Shown: positions 11,251 through 19,675, counted from the first letter of the stretch. The stretch is 64,000 nucleotides of DNA from Pomphorhynchus laevis (GCA_012934845.2 WNNJ02002785.1:62001-126000); one strand, 5' to 3'. Made by a program: numbers and translations. Notes: generated by a model not told the origin, from the sequence alone.

Positions 11251-11291
11251 CGTAAAGTACGGACTATTTGGATTATAGTCCGTACTTTACG
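11251..11291. repeat. Fold-back junction at the left edge of the insertion
   Basis: The tandem-unit sequence up to 11271 is followed by its own reverse complement: 16 bp arms at 11251-11266 and 11276-11291 around a 9 bp loop. Three bases later the terminal repeat of the polymerase unit starts. In the other units the sequence continues normally, so this is a rearrangement junction. Confidence 0.85.
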
Positions 11292-11293
11292 GA

Positions 11294-11397
11294 CCCACAT
11301 AGCTACGTGTCTTCCGTGTCGATTTTATCTACTCAGAATCACACGCGATATCACTTCGTCTGACAGCGAAGGCAGAAGAAGTATTTTTCAAGAAAAA
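11294..11397 (+). repeat. Left terminal repeat of the polymerase unit (104 bp)
   Basis: Identical, base for base, to 13604-13707. It starts with CCCACATAGCTACGTGTC and ends in GTATTTTTCAAGAAAAA. By eye it aligns with the promoter-like repeat of the 1460 bp units: CCCACA start, an E-box-like ACGTGTC, an ACTC(A/G)GAA word, then CAGCRAAGSCAG-like and TTTTT-like words near the 3' end. It has no exact TATAAATA; ATTTTATCTACTC occupies that place. It does not have the TG...CA ends usual for LTRs. Confidence 0.85.
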
Positions 11398-11484
11398 TAT
11401 TCTAAAATCGGCAATTCTAACAAAAGACATGTAAGTACATTAACTTTTTTAACGATAGCCCAGTTAGAACAACTGGCTATCGAC
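11398..11484 (+). promoter_or_regulatory. Leader of the RT gene with splice-like signals
   Basis: Contains a consensus-like 5' donor (GTAAGT at 11431-11436) and a pyrimidine run followed by CAG at 11461-11463, which could serve as a 3' acceptor. The two are too close for one intron, but either could pair with a distant partner. The RT frame is open upstream of the ATG through this leader and the whole terminal repeat, without another ATG. Confidence 0.4.
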
Positions 11485-13545
11485 ATGCCTACGTCATGCC
11501 ATCTAAACCAGATGCATGAACCGGAATTATGTGTAGGGTCGTCAAACCCCCTCACATATACGGTGCAAGAGTTCCAAACGGCAATTGACACATTGCTTGG
11601 GACGGGTTCAGGCCTAGATGATCATCTAACTGAATCGGCGCTCACTTTGCCGGACGCCAATGATGAGCCCTATGCTTATGTCCTAGTAATGGACACCCAG
11701 GAAAGGATCCAATTGGATTACGAGTACTGGGAAGAACAGGCTTTATATAGGGCTTATCAGCCTAGGGTACATAACGTGTATCCTACGCAATCTCGAAGGG
11801 CAGCTCAAGATTTGCTTCTTGACTGGGCATTTGAAACTTTCGAGCGGCAGAGCGGTAGGGGTATTGAGCAAAATAGATGTCAACTCCCTATAGCTCATTT
11901 CCCTGCTGAAACTGTCAGGAATCTGATACATCACTCCACAGGTAGAGATCCTGGGATGATGCATGCAATTTTCTCGGTGATACCTGATTTATTCAGACCA
12001 CCAATAAGAGAAATTGTAGATCAGATATCAGGGGAGGACGTGTATGCAGTTCTGCAACAGAATCTCATACAATTGATGAAAGGTAATCTGACTGTAAACG
12101 AGTATATAAACATACTCAGTCAGCAAGAACCTACGTCAATAGTCCTTGCGCACCAAGACATGTTCATTGAGCGTGAATTGGAAGACATCGATCTTGGATC
12201 GTTGTTAGGAGAGATTGTTAGGCTACGATCTGCATCGTACCAACGACATCCTGAGGTATCTGATGTGGCTAACATCCCTCGACTTTTAGAACAAAGTCAG
12301 GCACCAGGACATGTACGTTCAATATTCCGTAATGGAGTTAGAATTGAAACCATGCCGGTGAGTTGGCGTCGTTGGCAATCTAACGTAAGTCCTGCACTTA
12401 CAAAGGCCATTCGATATCACATCAAGAAGGGCATAATAGCTCCTTTACCAAAAAGGACTAAGCCACAATATTGCTCTAGGGTTTTCTTGATTCCCAAGAA
12501 AGACTCCTATAGGTTGATTTATGATGGGCGGATATGGGATGGGTGTAAAACCCCAGATTTCTATCTGCCCTCTATATATCAAGTCCTAGATAGAGAGCAT
12601 ATTGTATGTAAGGATTGGTATGTCAAAATTGATTTTAAATCAATGTTCTACCAAATTCCTTTATGCCCTTCTGATTGGCTTAAAACGGCTTTTGAATACA
12701 ATGGTACATACTATCATTACAAGGTCGTGCCTTTCGGAATACCTTGGGGCCCCTTCTGGGCGCAAATGGTTGGCAATGCCATTACACATTTCGCTCGTAA
12801 ACAAGGGGTAGAAGCATGGACTCATATTGATGATATGATCCTGTCGCATAACTCTAAGCCAGTTCTTATGGCAGCTGTGCGTAAGCTTCTTTCTCTCTGC
12901 AAAAGTGGAAATCTATCTCTAAATCTAGAGAAGAGCATTCTTAGACCTCGCAAGAAAATAACTTTCTTAGGGGGCACTTGGTCGACAGATGGCGTCGAGA
13001 TCACCTCGGATGCACTATCACGCTTTAGGGCGGCGGTAGCGTATCTGAGAATTTTGAAATCGCCAGTCTCTAGTCGCCAAGGAATGCGTTTGAGAGGTTT
13101 GATAAATTATTATCTACCTTTCTTTTCCACTGCGCACAAGCTCCTATACCAGGATGGGCCATGGCAGTCCTGGTTTTTGGAGTGGCTCATTGATAAGGAG
13201 CCCCTGATTCTACCTAAACAACAAAGAACATGCCATGAAAAAATCTTTGTGGATGCTACCCAAAATCAAATTGGGATTGTTGGTTTAGAAGGGAAGGTAC
13301 ACACATATGACTTACCATATGATCTTCCGATTTTTGAGGCTGAGCTCTTAGCCGCCTGGTGTGGTCACCAACTATACCCAGACGCTGAGATATATACCGA
13401 TAACATCGGGGTGTATTACTCAGTCCTCAAAGGGAGAGCGAAAACGGTTCCAATGGGGAATCTTTTCCTACAGGAATTGCATGGTACTCCTATACAATGG
13501 ATATCAACGGATAAAAATCCGGCAGACATTCCTAGTCGTTGGTAG
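11485..13545 (+). CDS. Reverse transcriptase-RNase H of a compact terminal-repeat element
   Basis: An intact 686-residue protein. Residues 1-280 are an acidic, helix-rich domain with no recognised fold. Residues about 285-545 are the RT: basic/KKD region (PKKDSYRLIYDGR, 337-349), motif A KIDFKSMF with D383, VPFGIPWGPF (415-424), motif C HIDD with D449-D450, LNLEKS, then FLGG (494-497). Residues about 585-686 are RNase H: FVD590, an E at 618 or 620, TDN with D639, and NPAD681 at the C-terminal IPSR. All catalytic acids are present. No protease, zinc finger or integrase is encoded. The domain order matches pararetroviruses, hepadna-like viruses, DIRS-type and LTR elements; NPAD-PSR at the end recalls hepadnavirus and BEL-type RNase H. 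I cannot place it further. The first ATG of the open stretch is used. It lies between identical 104 bp repeats. Intact frame implies recent arrival. Confidence 0.9.
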   Translation: MPTSCHLNQMHEPELCVGSSNPLTYTVQEFQTAIDTLLGTGSGLDDHLTESALTLPDANDEPYAYVLVMDTQERIQLDYEYWEEQALYRAYQPRVHNVYPTQSRRAAQDLLLDWAFETFERQSGRGIEQNRCQLPIAHFPAETVRNLIHHSTGRDPGMMHAIFSVIPDLFRPPIREIVDQISGEDVYAVLQQNLIQLMKGNLTVNEYINILSQQEPTSIVLAHQDMFIERELEDIDLGSLLGEIVRLRSASYQRHPEVSDVANIPRLLEQSQAPGHVRSIFRNGVRIETMPVSWRRWQSNVSPALTKAIRYHIKKGIIAPLPKRTKPQYCSRVFLIPKKDSYRLIYDGRIWDGCKTPDFYLPSIYQVLDREHIVCKDWYVKIDFKSMFYQIPLCPSDWLKTAFEYNGTYYHYKVVPFGIPWGPFWAQMVGNAITHFARKQGVEAWTHIDDMILSHNSKPVLMAAVRKLLSLCKSGNLSLNLEKSILRPRKKITFLGGTWSTDGVEITSDALSRFRAAVAYLRILKSPVSSRQGMRLRGLINYYLPFFSTAHKLLYQDGPWQSWFLEWLIDKEPLILPKQQRTCHEKIFVDATQNQIGIVGLEGKVHTYDLPYDLPIFEAELLAAWCGHQLYPDAEIYTDNIGVYYSVLKGRAKTVPMGNLFLQELHGTPIQWISTDKNPADIPSRW

Positions 13546-13603
13546 TTACTGCGACTCTCTCCTTTTTGCTTGTTTCTACATCTTCTGACATCACAGCTAA
13601 TTT
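13546..13603 (+). other. Short 3' flank of the RT gene
   Basis: Only 58 bp separate the RT stop from the right terminal repeat, so the unit is very compact, unlike the 1460 bp unit, which has about 720 bp there. Confidence 0.6.
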
Positions 13604-13707
13604 CCCACATAGCTACGTGTCTTCCGTGTCGATTTTATCTACTCAGAATCACACGCGATATCACTTCGTCTGACAGCGAAGGCAGAAGAAGTATTTTTCA
13701 AGAAAAA
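13604..13707 (+). repeat. Right terminal repeat of the polymerase unit (104 bp)
   Basis: Identical to 11294-11397, giving a repeat period of 2310 bp. Downstream sequence differs from that after the left copy, so the integrated molecule ends here. Such an arrangement fits a terminally redundant linear copy of a 2310 bp circle, or a short LTR pair. Confidence 0.85.
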
Positions 13708-13722
13708 GCAGCAGTCCGTACT

Positions 13723-13836
13723 AAATTGCATGCATCATCCCAGGATCTCTACCTGTGGAGTGATGTATCAGATTCCTGACAGTTTCAGCAGGGAAATGAG
13801 CTATAGGGAGTTGACATCTATTTTGCTCAATACCCC
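13723..13836 (-). pseudogene. Inverted fragment of the RT gene
   Basis: The 114 bp are the reverse complement of 11858-11971 inside the RT gene. On the left it is joined to the terminal repeat through about 15 bp of unplaced sequence. On the right it joins the first 1460 bp unit with CCC(C) shared by both sides. This is an end-joining type rearrangement, not a separate gene. Confidence 0.85.
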
Positions 13837-13946
13837 CACACATAATCACGTGTCAATTTCACGGGGTATAAATACTCGGAAATTTGCTCTCCACCACTCG
13901 TGCAAGCATCGCCAGCAAAGCAGGAAGGAAGACAGCAATAAATTTT
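13835..13946 (+). promoter_or_regulatory. Promoter-like repeat of unit 1
   Basis: E-box CACGTG at 13847-13852, TATAAATA at 13867-13874, and AATAAA at 13937-13942, within 112 bp. Transcription would start near 13895-13900, and a transcript going once round the unit would meet AATAAA about 70 bp after the TATA of the next copy, giving a short terminal redundancy, as in pararetroviruses and LTR elements. The same block recurs at 15295, 16755, 18214 and 19676 with TATA boxes at 15327, 16787, 18246 and 19708. Confidence 0.75.
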
Positions 13947-14025
13947 TGACTCGCCCCTAAGATTCACAACGGAACGATCATCATCAAACATCACGGTCTT
14001 CAGAGCTCAATCGACATCAGAGATA

Positions 14026-14574
14026 ATGCTACCAGATCAGCAAAATATGCTAGAGCAGATGATGCACGCGATTGCTCGACTTGAACGGAACGTGCACGAT
14101 TTACAGTCTAAAGTACAGACTCAAGTCACTAGTACGACGGATATCACAATGACTCCGGTAACAGAAAACGCCTTCACAAGGGAGGATACAGCGGAGTTGA
14201 TAGTCCGAATAGAAGCTGCTTTGAACAACACACGAGCCAAGCCGCGAGACACCCATAAACTGGCCGCGTACCTGGGAATGCTGAAAGCAATGACGGAAGA
14301 GGAGCTGGAGTACAATGTGGCTAAAGAATGGTACCAGCTCTTCTTCCGTCGTGTCGTTACTATCTTTATGGCAGTAACGCAAGGATGGCAAGCAGTAGCA
14401 CCCCAGTTACCTCGTGTCACTGGGGTGGTAGCTGACTTTGCTAGACGGATAGGCCTTGATCTGAACAGGCCTCCACAGCTTCCCTTCACCCAGCATTCTT
14501 ACTCTCGTGAAACGAATATGGCGGTAAGGACACAAAACAGCAAGCCACAAAACTCGAAAAAGAAGCGTAAATGA
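14026..14574 (+). CDS. 182-residue basic-tailed, coiled-coil protein (unit 1)
   Basis: Not recognised by family. Residues 4-32 (LEQMMHAIARLERNVHDLQ) have heptad-like hydrophobic spacing and should form a coiled coil. Residues 35-50 are a Thr-rich linker. Residues 53-145 are helix-rich (RIEAALNN, KLAAYLGMLKAMTEEELEY, EWYQLFFRRVVTIFMAV, VADFARRIG). Residues 146-182 are Pro/Ser/Asn-rich and end in SKKKRK, a nuclear-localisation or nucleic-acid-binding tail. There are no cysteines. This layout is what small capsid or nucleocapsid proteins of reverse-transcribing or small DNA viruses look like, but that role is inference. A TATA box lies 150 bp upstream. Four copies remain intact. Confidence 0.85.
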   Translation: MLPDQQNMLEQMMHAIARLERNVHDLQSKVQTQVTSTTDITMTPVTENAFTREDTAELIVRIEAALNNTRAKPRDTHKLAAYLGMLKAMTEEELEYNVAKEWYQLFFRRVVTIFMAVTQGWQAVAPQLPRVTGVVADFARRIGLDLNRPPQLPFTQHSYSRETNMAVRTQNSKPQNSKKKRK

Positions 14575-15294
14575 GTTGTCTGTTTTGCTGTTTGTAAACA
14601 AAAAGAATTATATTTTCTTTTTTTTCTACCTCTTGGGAAAGCGAGGTTTGTTTTTAAGTTCTGGGTTCTGCTAGTCTTAAAGGAAGGGGTGAAGTAATAT
14701 CTGAGGAAACGGCGCTCAAGTGAGACTGGGGTCAAGAGATCAACCTGCACTTTGAATAGGCGTACGCCCTCAGAGAAAAGCTTCATCTCAAATACGCTAT
14801 TGTCTATGACTGGTAGGGGTCTCTTTTGAACCTTGCTGTTTACTCCCTATAGGTCATTAGACATTAGTAGTATTTATCCTTTTCTCAGGCTACAGAATAT
14901 CAAATCTGAGTATAACCACTTGACACAGCTGAAATAGGCTTCTTGTGTATATACTTTGGTTTTATGATACAGCATTCTACAATGTTTATCATTTAGATTA
15001 CTTGCAGTACATGCAATAATCGGGATAATAGTCTATTTACTTAGCTATTGTCTTCATCCTATGACAGATATTAACATACTTCATAGGTTTTGGTTTAAAT
15101 TCCGCTTACAAATACAGCTTAGTGATTACAAGATGCTAGTCACCTAAGCTTATCAGGAAACGTCTGTCTACATAGACTTCCTTTGATTATTATATTCTCA
15201 TTATCAACACATGAAATATAATTTGATATGCAATTATAATACATAATTCTATCATCTGTCTTCTACCAATCCTGCACTGAGAGCACTGCTTATT
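14575..15294 (+). other. Non-coding part of unit 1
   Basis: Starts with a long pyrimidine tract (TTTTCTTTTTTTTCTACC near 14614), followed by a GC-richer block at about 14700-14850 containing GGAAACGGCG, GACTGGGGTC, GCGTACGC and GGTAGGGGTCTC, and then AT-rich sequence to the next promoter. The GC-richer block is kept in the diverged inverted copy at 49541-50320. A minus-strand open stretch (14786-14499) is basic at its centre but has no support. Repeats at 16035-16754, 17495-18213 and 18956-19675. Confidence 0.6.
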
Positions 15295-15406
15295 CCCACA
15301 CATAATCACGTGTCAATTTCACGGGGTATAAATACTCGGAAATTTGCTCTCCACCACTCGTGCAAGCATCGCCAGCAAAGCAGGAAGGAAGACAGCAATA
15401 AATTTT
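15295..15406 (+). promoter_or_regulatory. Promoter-like repeat of unit 2
   Basis: Same sequence as 13835-13946, TATAAATA at 15327-15334. Confidence 0.75.
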
Positions 15407-15485
15407 TGACTCGCCCCTAAGATTCACAACGGAACGATCATCATCAAACATCACGGTCTTCAGAGCTCAATCGACATCAGAGATA

Positions 15486-16034
15486 ATGCTACCAGATCAG
15501 CAAAATATGCTAGAGCAGATGATGCACGCGATTGCTCGACTTGAACGGAACGTGCACGATTTACAGTCTAAAGTACAGACTCAAGTCACTAGTACGACGG
15601 ATATCACAATGACTCCGGTAACAGAAAACGCCTTCACAAGGGAGGATACAGCGGAGTTGATAGTCCGAATAGAAGCTGCTTTGAACAACACACGAGCCAA
15701 GCCGCGAGACACCCATAAACTGGCCGCGTACCTGGGAATGCTGAAAGCAATGACGGAAGAGGAGCTGGAGTACAATGTGGCTAAAGAATGGTACCAGCTC
15801 TTCTTCCGTCGTGTCGTTACTATCTTTATGGCAGTAACGCAAGGATGGCAAGCAGTAGCACCCCAGTTACCTCGTGTCACTGGGGTGGTAGCTGACTTTG
15901 CTAGACGGATAGGCCTTGATCTGAACAGGCCTCCACAGCTTCCCTTCACCCAGCATTCTTACTCTCGTGAAACGAATATGGCGGTAAGGACACAAAACAG
16001 CAAGCCACAAAACTCGAAAAAGAAGCGTAAATGA
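15486..16034 (+). CDS. 182-residue basic-tailed protein (unit 2)
   Basis: Identical protein to unit 1 (K at residue 78). See 14026-14574 for the domain layout. Confidence 0.85.
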   Translation: MLPDQQNMLEQMMHAIARLERNVHDLQSKVQTQVTSTTDITMTPVTENAFTREDTAELIVRIEAALNNTRAKPRDTHKLAAYLGMLKAMTEEELEYNVAKEWYQLFFRRVVTIFMAVTQGWQAVAPQLPRVTGVVADFARRIGLDLNRPPQLPFTQHSYSRETNMAVRTQNSKPQNSKKKRK

Positions 16035-16754
16035 GTTGTCTGTTTTGCTGTTTGTAAACAAAAAGAATTATATTTTCTTTTTTTTCTACCTCTTGGGAAA
16101 GCGAGGTTTGTTTTTAAGTTCTGGGTTCTGCTAGTCTTAAAGGAAGGGGTGAAGTAATATCTGAGGAAACGGCGCTCAAGTGAGACTGGGGTCAAGAGAT
16201 CAACCTGCACTTTGAATAGGCGTACGCCCTCAGAGAAAAGCTTCATCTCAAATACGCTATTGTCTATGACTGGTAGGGGTCTCTTTTGAACCTTGCTGTT
16301 TACTCCCTATAGGTCATTAGACATTAGTAGTATTTATCCTTTTCTCAGGCTACAGAATATCAAATCTGAGTATAACCACTTGACACAGCTGAAATAGGCT
16401 TCTTGTGTATATACTTTGGTTTTATGATACAGCATTCTACAATGTTTATCATTTAGATTACTTGCAGTACATGCAATAATCGGGATAATAGTCTATTTAC
16501 TTAGCTATTGTCTTCATCCTATGACAGATATTAACATACTTCATAGGTTTTGGTTTAAATTCCGCTTACAAATACAGCTTAGTGATTACAAGATGCTAGT
16601 CACCTAAGCTTATCAGGAAACGTCTGTCTACATAGACTTCCTTTGATTATTATATTCTCATTATCAACACATGAAATATAATTTGATATGCAATTATAAT
16701 ACATAATTCTATCATCTGTCTTCTACCAATCTTGCACTGAGAGCACTGCTTATT

Positions 16755-16866
16755 CCCACACATAATCACGTGTCAATTTCACGGGGTATAAATACTCGGA
16801 AATTTGCTCTCCACCACTCGTGCAAGCATCGCCAGCAAAGCAGGAAGGAAGACAGCAATAAATTTT
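16755..16866 (+). promoter_or_regulatory. Promoter-like repeat of unit 3
   Basis: Same sequence as unit 1, TATAAATA at 16787-16794. Confidence 0.75.
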
Positions 16867-16945
16867 TGACTCGCCCCTAAGATTCACAACGGAACGATCA
16901 TCATCAAACATCACGGTCTTCAGAGCTCAATCGACATCAGAGATA

Positions 16946-17494
16946 ATGCTACCAGATCAGCAAAATATGCTAGAGCAGATGATGCACGCGATTGCTCGAC
17001 TTGAACGGAACGTGCACGATTTACAGTCTAAAGTACAGACTCAAGTCACTAGTACGACGGATATCACAATGACTCCGGTAACAGAAAACGCCTTCACAAG
17101 GGAGGATACAGCGGAGTTGATAGTCCGAATAGAAGCTGCTTTGAACAACACACGAGCCAAGCCGCGAGACACCCATGAACTGGCCGCGTACCTTGGAATG
17201 CTGAAAGCAATGACGGAAGAGGAGCTGGAGTACAATGTGGCTAAAGAATGGTACCAGCTCTTCTTCCGTCGTGTCGTTACTATCTTTATGGCAGTAACGC
17301 AAGGATGGCAAGCAGTAGCACCCCAGTTACCTCGTGTCACTGGGGTGGTAGCTGACTTTGCTAGACGGATAGGCCTTGATCTGAACAGGCCTCCACAGCT
17401 TCCCTTCACCCAGCATTCTTACTCTCGTGAAACGAATATGGCGGTAAGGACACAAAACAGCAAGCCACAAAACTCGAAAAAGAAGCGTAAATGA
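16946..17494 (+). CDS. 182-residue basic-tailed protein (unit 3)
   Basis: Differs from units 1 and 2 by K78E (THELAAYLG) and a silent change two codons into the next helix. The frame is intact. Confidence 0.85.
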   Translation: MLPDQQNMLEQMMHAIARLERNVHDLQSKVQTQVTSTTDITMTPVTENAFTREDTAELIVRIEAALNNTRAKPRDTHELAAYLGMLKAMTEEELEYNVAKEWYQLFFRRVVTIFMAVTQGWQAVAPQLPRVTGVVADFARRIGLDLNRPPQLPFTQHSYSRETNMAVRTQNSKPQNSKKKRK

Positions 17495-18213
17495 GTTGTC
17501 TGTTTTGCTGTTTGTAAACAAAAAGAATTATATTTTCTTTTTTTTCTACCTCTTGGGAAAGCGAGGTTTGTTTTTAAGTTCTGGGTTCTGCTAGTCTTAA
17601 AGGAAGGGGTGAAGTAATATCTGAGGAAACGGCGCTCAAGTGAGACTGGGGTCAAGAGATCAACCTGCACTTTGAATAGGCGTACGCCCTCAGAGAAAAG
17701 CTTCATCTCAAATACGCTATTGTCTATGACTGGTAGGGGTCTCTTTTGAACCTTGCTGTTTACTCCCTATAGGTCATTAGACATTAGTAGTATTTATCCT
17801 TTTCTCAGGCTACAGAATATCAAATCTGAGTATAACCACTTGACACAGCTGAAATAGGCTTCTTGTGTATATACTTTGGTTTTATGATACAGCATTCTAC
17901 AATGTTTATCATTTAGATTACTTGCAGTACATGCAATAATCGGGATAATAGTCTATTTACTTAGCTATTGTCTTCATCCTATGACAGATATTAACATACT
18001 TCATAGGTTTTGGTTTAAATTCCGCTTACAATACTGCTTAGTGATTACAAGATGCTAGTCACCTAAGCTTATCAGGAAACGTCTGTCTACATAGACTTCC
18101 TTTGATTATTATATTCTCATTATCAACACATGAAATATAATTTGATATGCAATTATAATACATAATTCTATCATCTGTCTTCTACCAATCTTGCACTGAG
18201 AGCACTGCTTATT

Positions 18214-18330
18214 CCCACACATAATCACGTGTCAATTTCACGGGGTATAAATACTCGGAAATTTGCTCTCCACCACTCGTGCAAGCATCGCCAGCAAAGC
18301 AGGAAGGAAGACAGCAATAATTTTTTTTGA
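18214..18330 (+). promoter_or_regulatory. Promoter-like repeat of unit 4
   Basis: As unit 1, but the AATAAA is lost: the sequence reads CAATAATTTTTTTTGAC, a T-run change. TATAAATA at 18246-18253. Confidence 0.7.
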
Positions 18331-18406
18331 CTCGCCCCTAAGATTCACAACGGAACGATCATCATCAAACATCACGGTCTTCAGAGCTCAATCGACATCA
18401 GAGATA

Positions 18407-18955
18407 ATGCTACCAGATCAGCAAAATATGCTAGAGCAGATGATGCACGCGATTGCTCGACTTGAACGGAACGTGCACGATTTACAGTCTAAAGTACAGA
18501 CTCAAGTCACTAGTACGACGGATATCACAATGACTCCGGTAACAGAAAACGCCTTCACAAGGGAGGACACAGCGGAGTTGATAGTCCGAATAGAAGCTGC
18601 TTTGAACAACACACGAGCCAAGCCGCGAGACACCCATGAACTGGCCGCGTACCTTGGAATGCTGAAAGCAATGACGGAAGAGGAGCTGGAGTACAATGTG
18701 GCTAAAGAATGGTACCAGCTCTTCTTCCGTCGTGTCGTTACTATCTTTATGGCAGTAACGCAAGGATGGCAAGCAGTAGCACCCCAGTTACCTCGTGTCA
18801 CTGGGGTGGTAGCTGACTTTGCTAGACGGATAGGCCTTGATCTGAACAGGCCTCCACAGCTTCCCTTCACCCAGCATTCTTACTCTCGTGAAACGAATAT
18901 GGCGGTAAGGACACAAAACAGCAAGCCACAAAACTCGAAAAAGAAGCGTAAATGA
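18407..18955 (+). CDS. 182-residue basic-tailed protein (unit 4)
   Basis: Same protein as unit 3 (E78). The frame is open further upstream to about 18263 because of the T-run change in the leader, but that extension has no ATG and is absent in the other units, so the ATG at 18407 is used. Confidence 0.85.
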   Translation: MLPDQQNMLEQMMHAIARLERNVHDLQSKVQTQVTSTTDITMTPVTENAFTREDTAELIVRIEAALNNTRAKPRDTHELAAYLGMLKAMTEEELEYNVAKEWYQLFFRRVVTIFMAVTQGWQAVAPQLPRVTGVVADFARRIGLDLNRPPQLPFTQHSYSRETNMAVRTQNSKPQNSKKKRK

Positions 18956-19675
18956 GTTGTCTGTTTTGCTGTTTGTAAACAAAAAGAATTATATTTTCTT
19001 TTTTTTTCTACCTCTTGGGAAAGCGAGGTTTGTTTTTAAGTTCTGGGTTCTGCTAGTCTTAAAGGAAGGGGTGAAGTAATATCTGAGGAAACGGCGCTCA
19101 AGTGAGACTGGGGTCAAGAGATCAACCTGCACTTTGAATAGGCGTACGCCCTCAGAGAAAAGCTTCATCTCAAATACGCTATTGTCTATGACTGGTAGGG
19201 GTCTCTTTTGAACCTTGCTGTTTACTCCCTATAGGTCATTAGACATTAGTAGTATTTATCCTTTTCTCAGGCTACAGAATATCAAATCTGAGTATAACCA
19301 CTTGACACAGCTGAAATAGGCTTCTTGTGTATATACTTTGGTTTTATGATACAGCATTCTACAATGTTTATCATTTAGATTACTTGCAGTACATGCAATA
19401 ATCGGGATAATAGTCTATTTACTTAGCTATTGTCTTCATCCTATGACAGATATTAACATACTTCATAGGTTTTGGTTTAAATTCCGCTTACAATACAGCT
19501 TAGTGATTACAAGATGCTAGTCACCTAAGCTTATCAGGAAACGTCTGTCTACATAGACTTCCTTTGATTATTATATTCTCATTATCAACACATGAAATAT
19601 AATTTGATATGCAATTATAATACATAATTCTATCATCTGTCTTCTACCAATCTTGCACTGAGAGCACTGCTTATT

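Larger units (their letters stand above)
4672..11276. repeat. Tandem array, unit about 2.46 kb (virus-derived plus retroelement)
   Basis: The same order recurs at offsets of 2457-2461 bp: nucleoprotein-like fragment b, nucleoprotein-like fragment a, AT-rich spacer, retroelement C-terminal fragment on the minus strand, then the 5' nucleoprotein piece. Examples: 6520, 8980 (b); 4681, 7138, 9600 (a); 5562, 8022, 10483 (retroelement). A last partial unit lies at 19793-20862, beyond the insertion at 11294-19792. Copies differ by scattered substitutions and single-base indels, so the amplification is recent but not brand new. Confidence 0.85.

Noticed and set aside
11485..13545. Calling the RT a hepadnavirus polymerase
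   Set aside because: Domain order and the NPAD-PSR end are suggestive, but HIDD, missing inserts and the unrecognised N-terminal part do not allow that assignment by eye.
11294..13707. Calling the RT unit an ordinary LTR retrotransposon
   Set aside because: The repeats lack TG...CA ends, there is no visible primer-binding site, gag, protease or integrase, and no target duplication; the related array unit has the same repeats without RT. A degenerate LTR element remains possible.
14101..14786. Minus-strand open frames of 64-122 codons in every 1460 bp unit
   Set aside because: They overlap the 182-codon gene or its 3' flank in shadow register and have no motif. Repetition of the unit makes them look conserved.
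18263..18406. N-terminal extension of the 182-residue protein in unit 4 (would give 230 residues)
   Set aside because: It has no ATG, covers the leader after the TATA box and is closed by a stop in units 1-3; it is opened only by a T-run indel.
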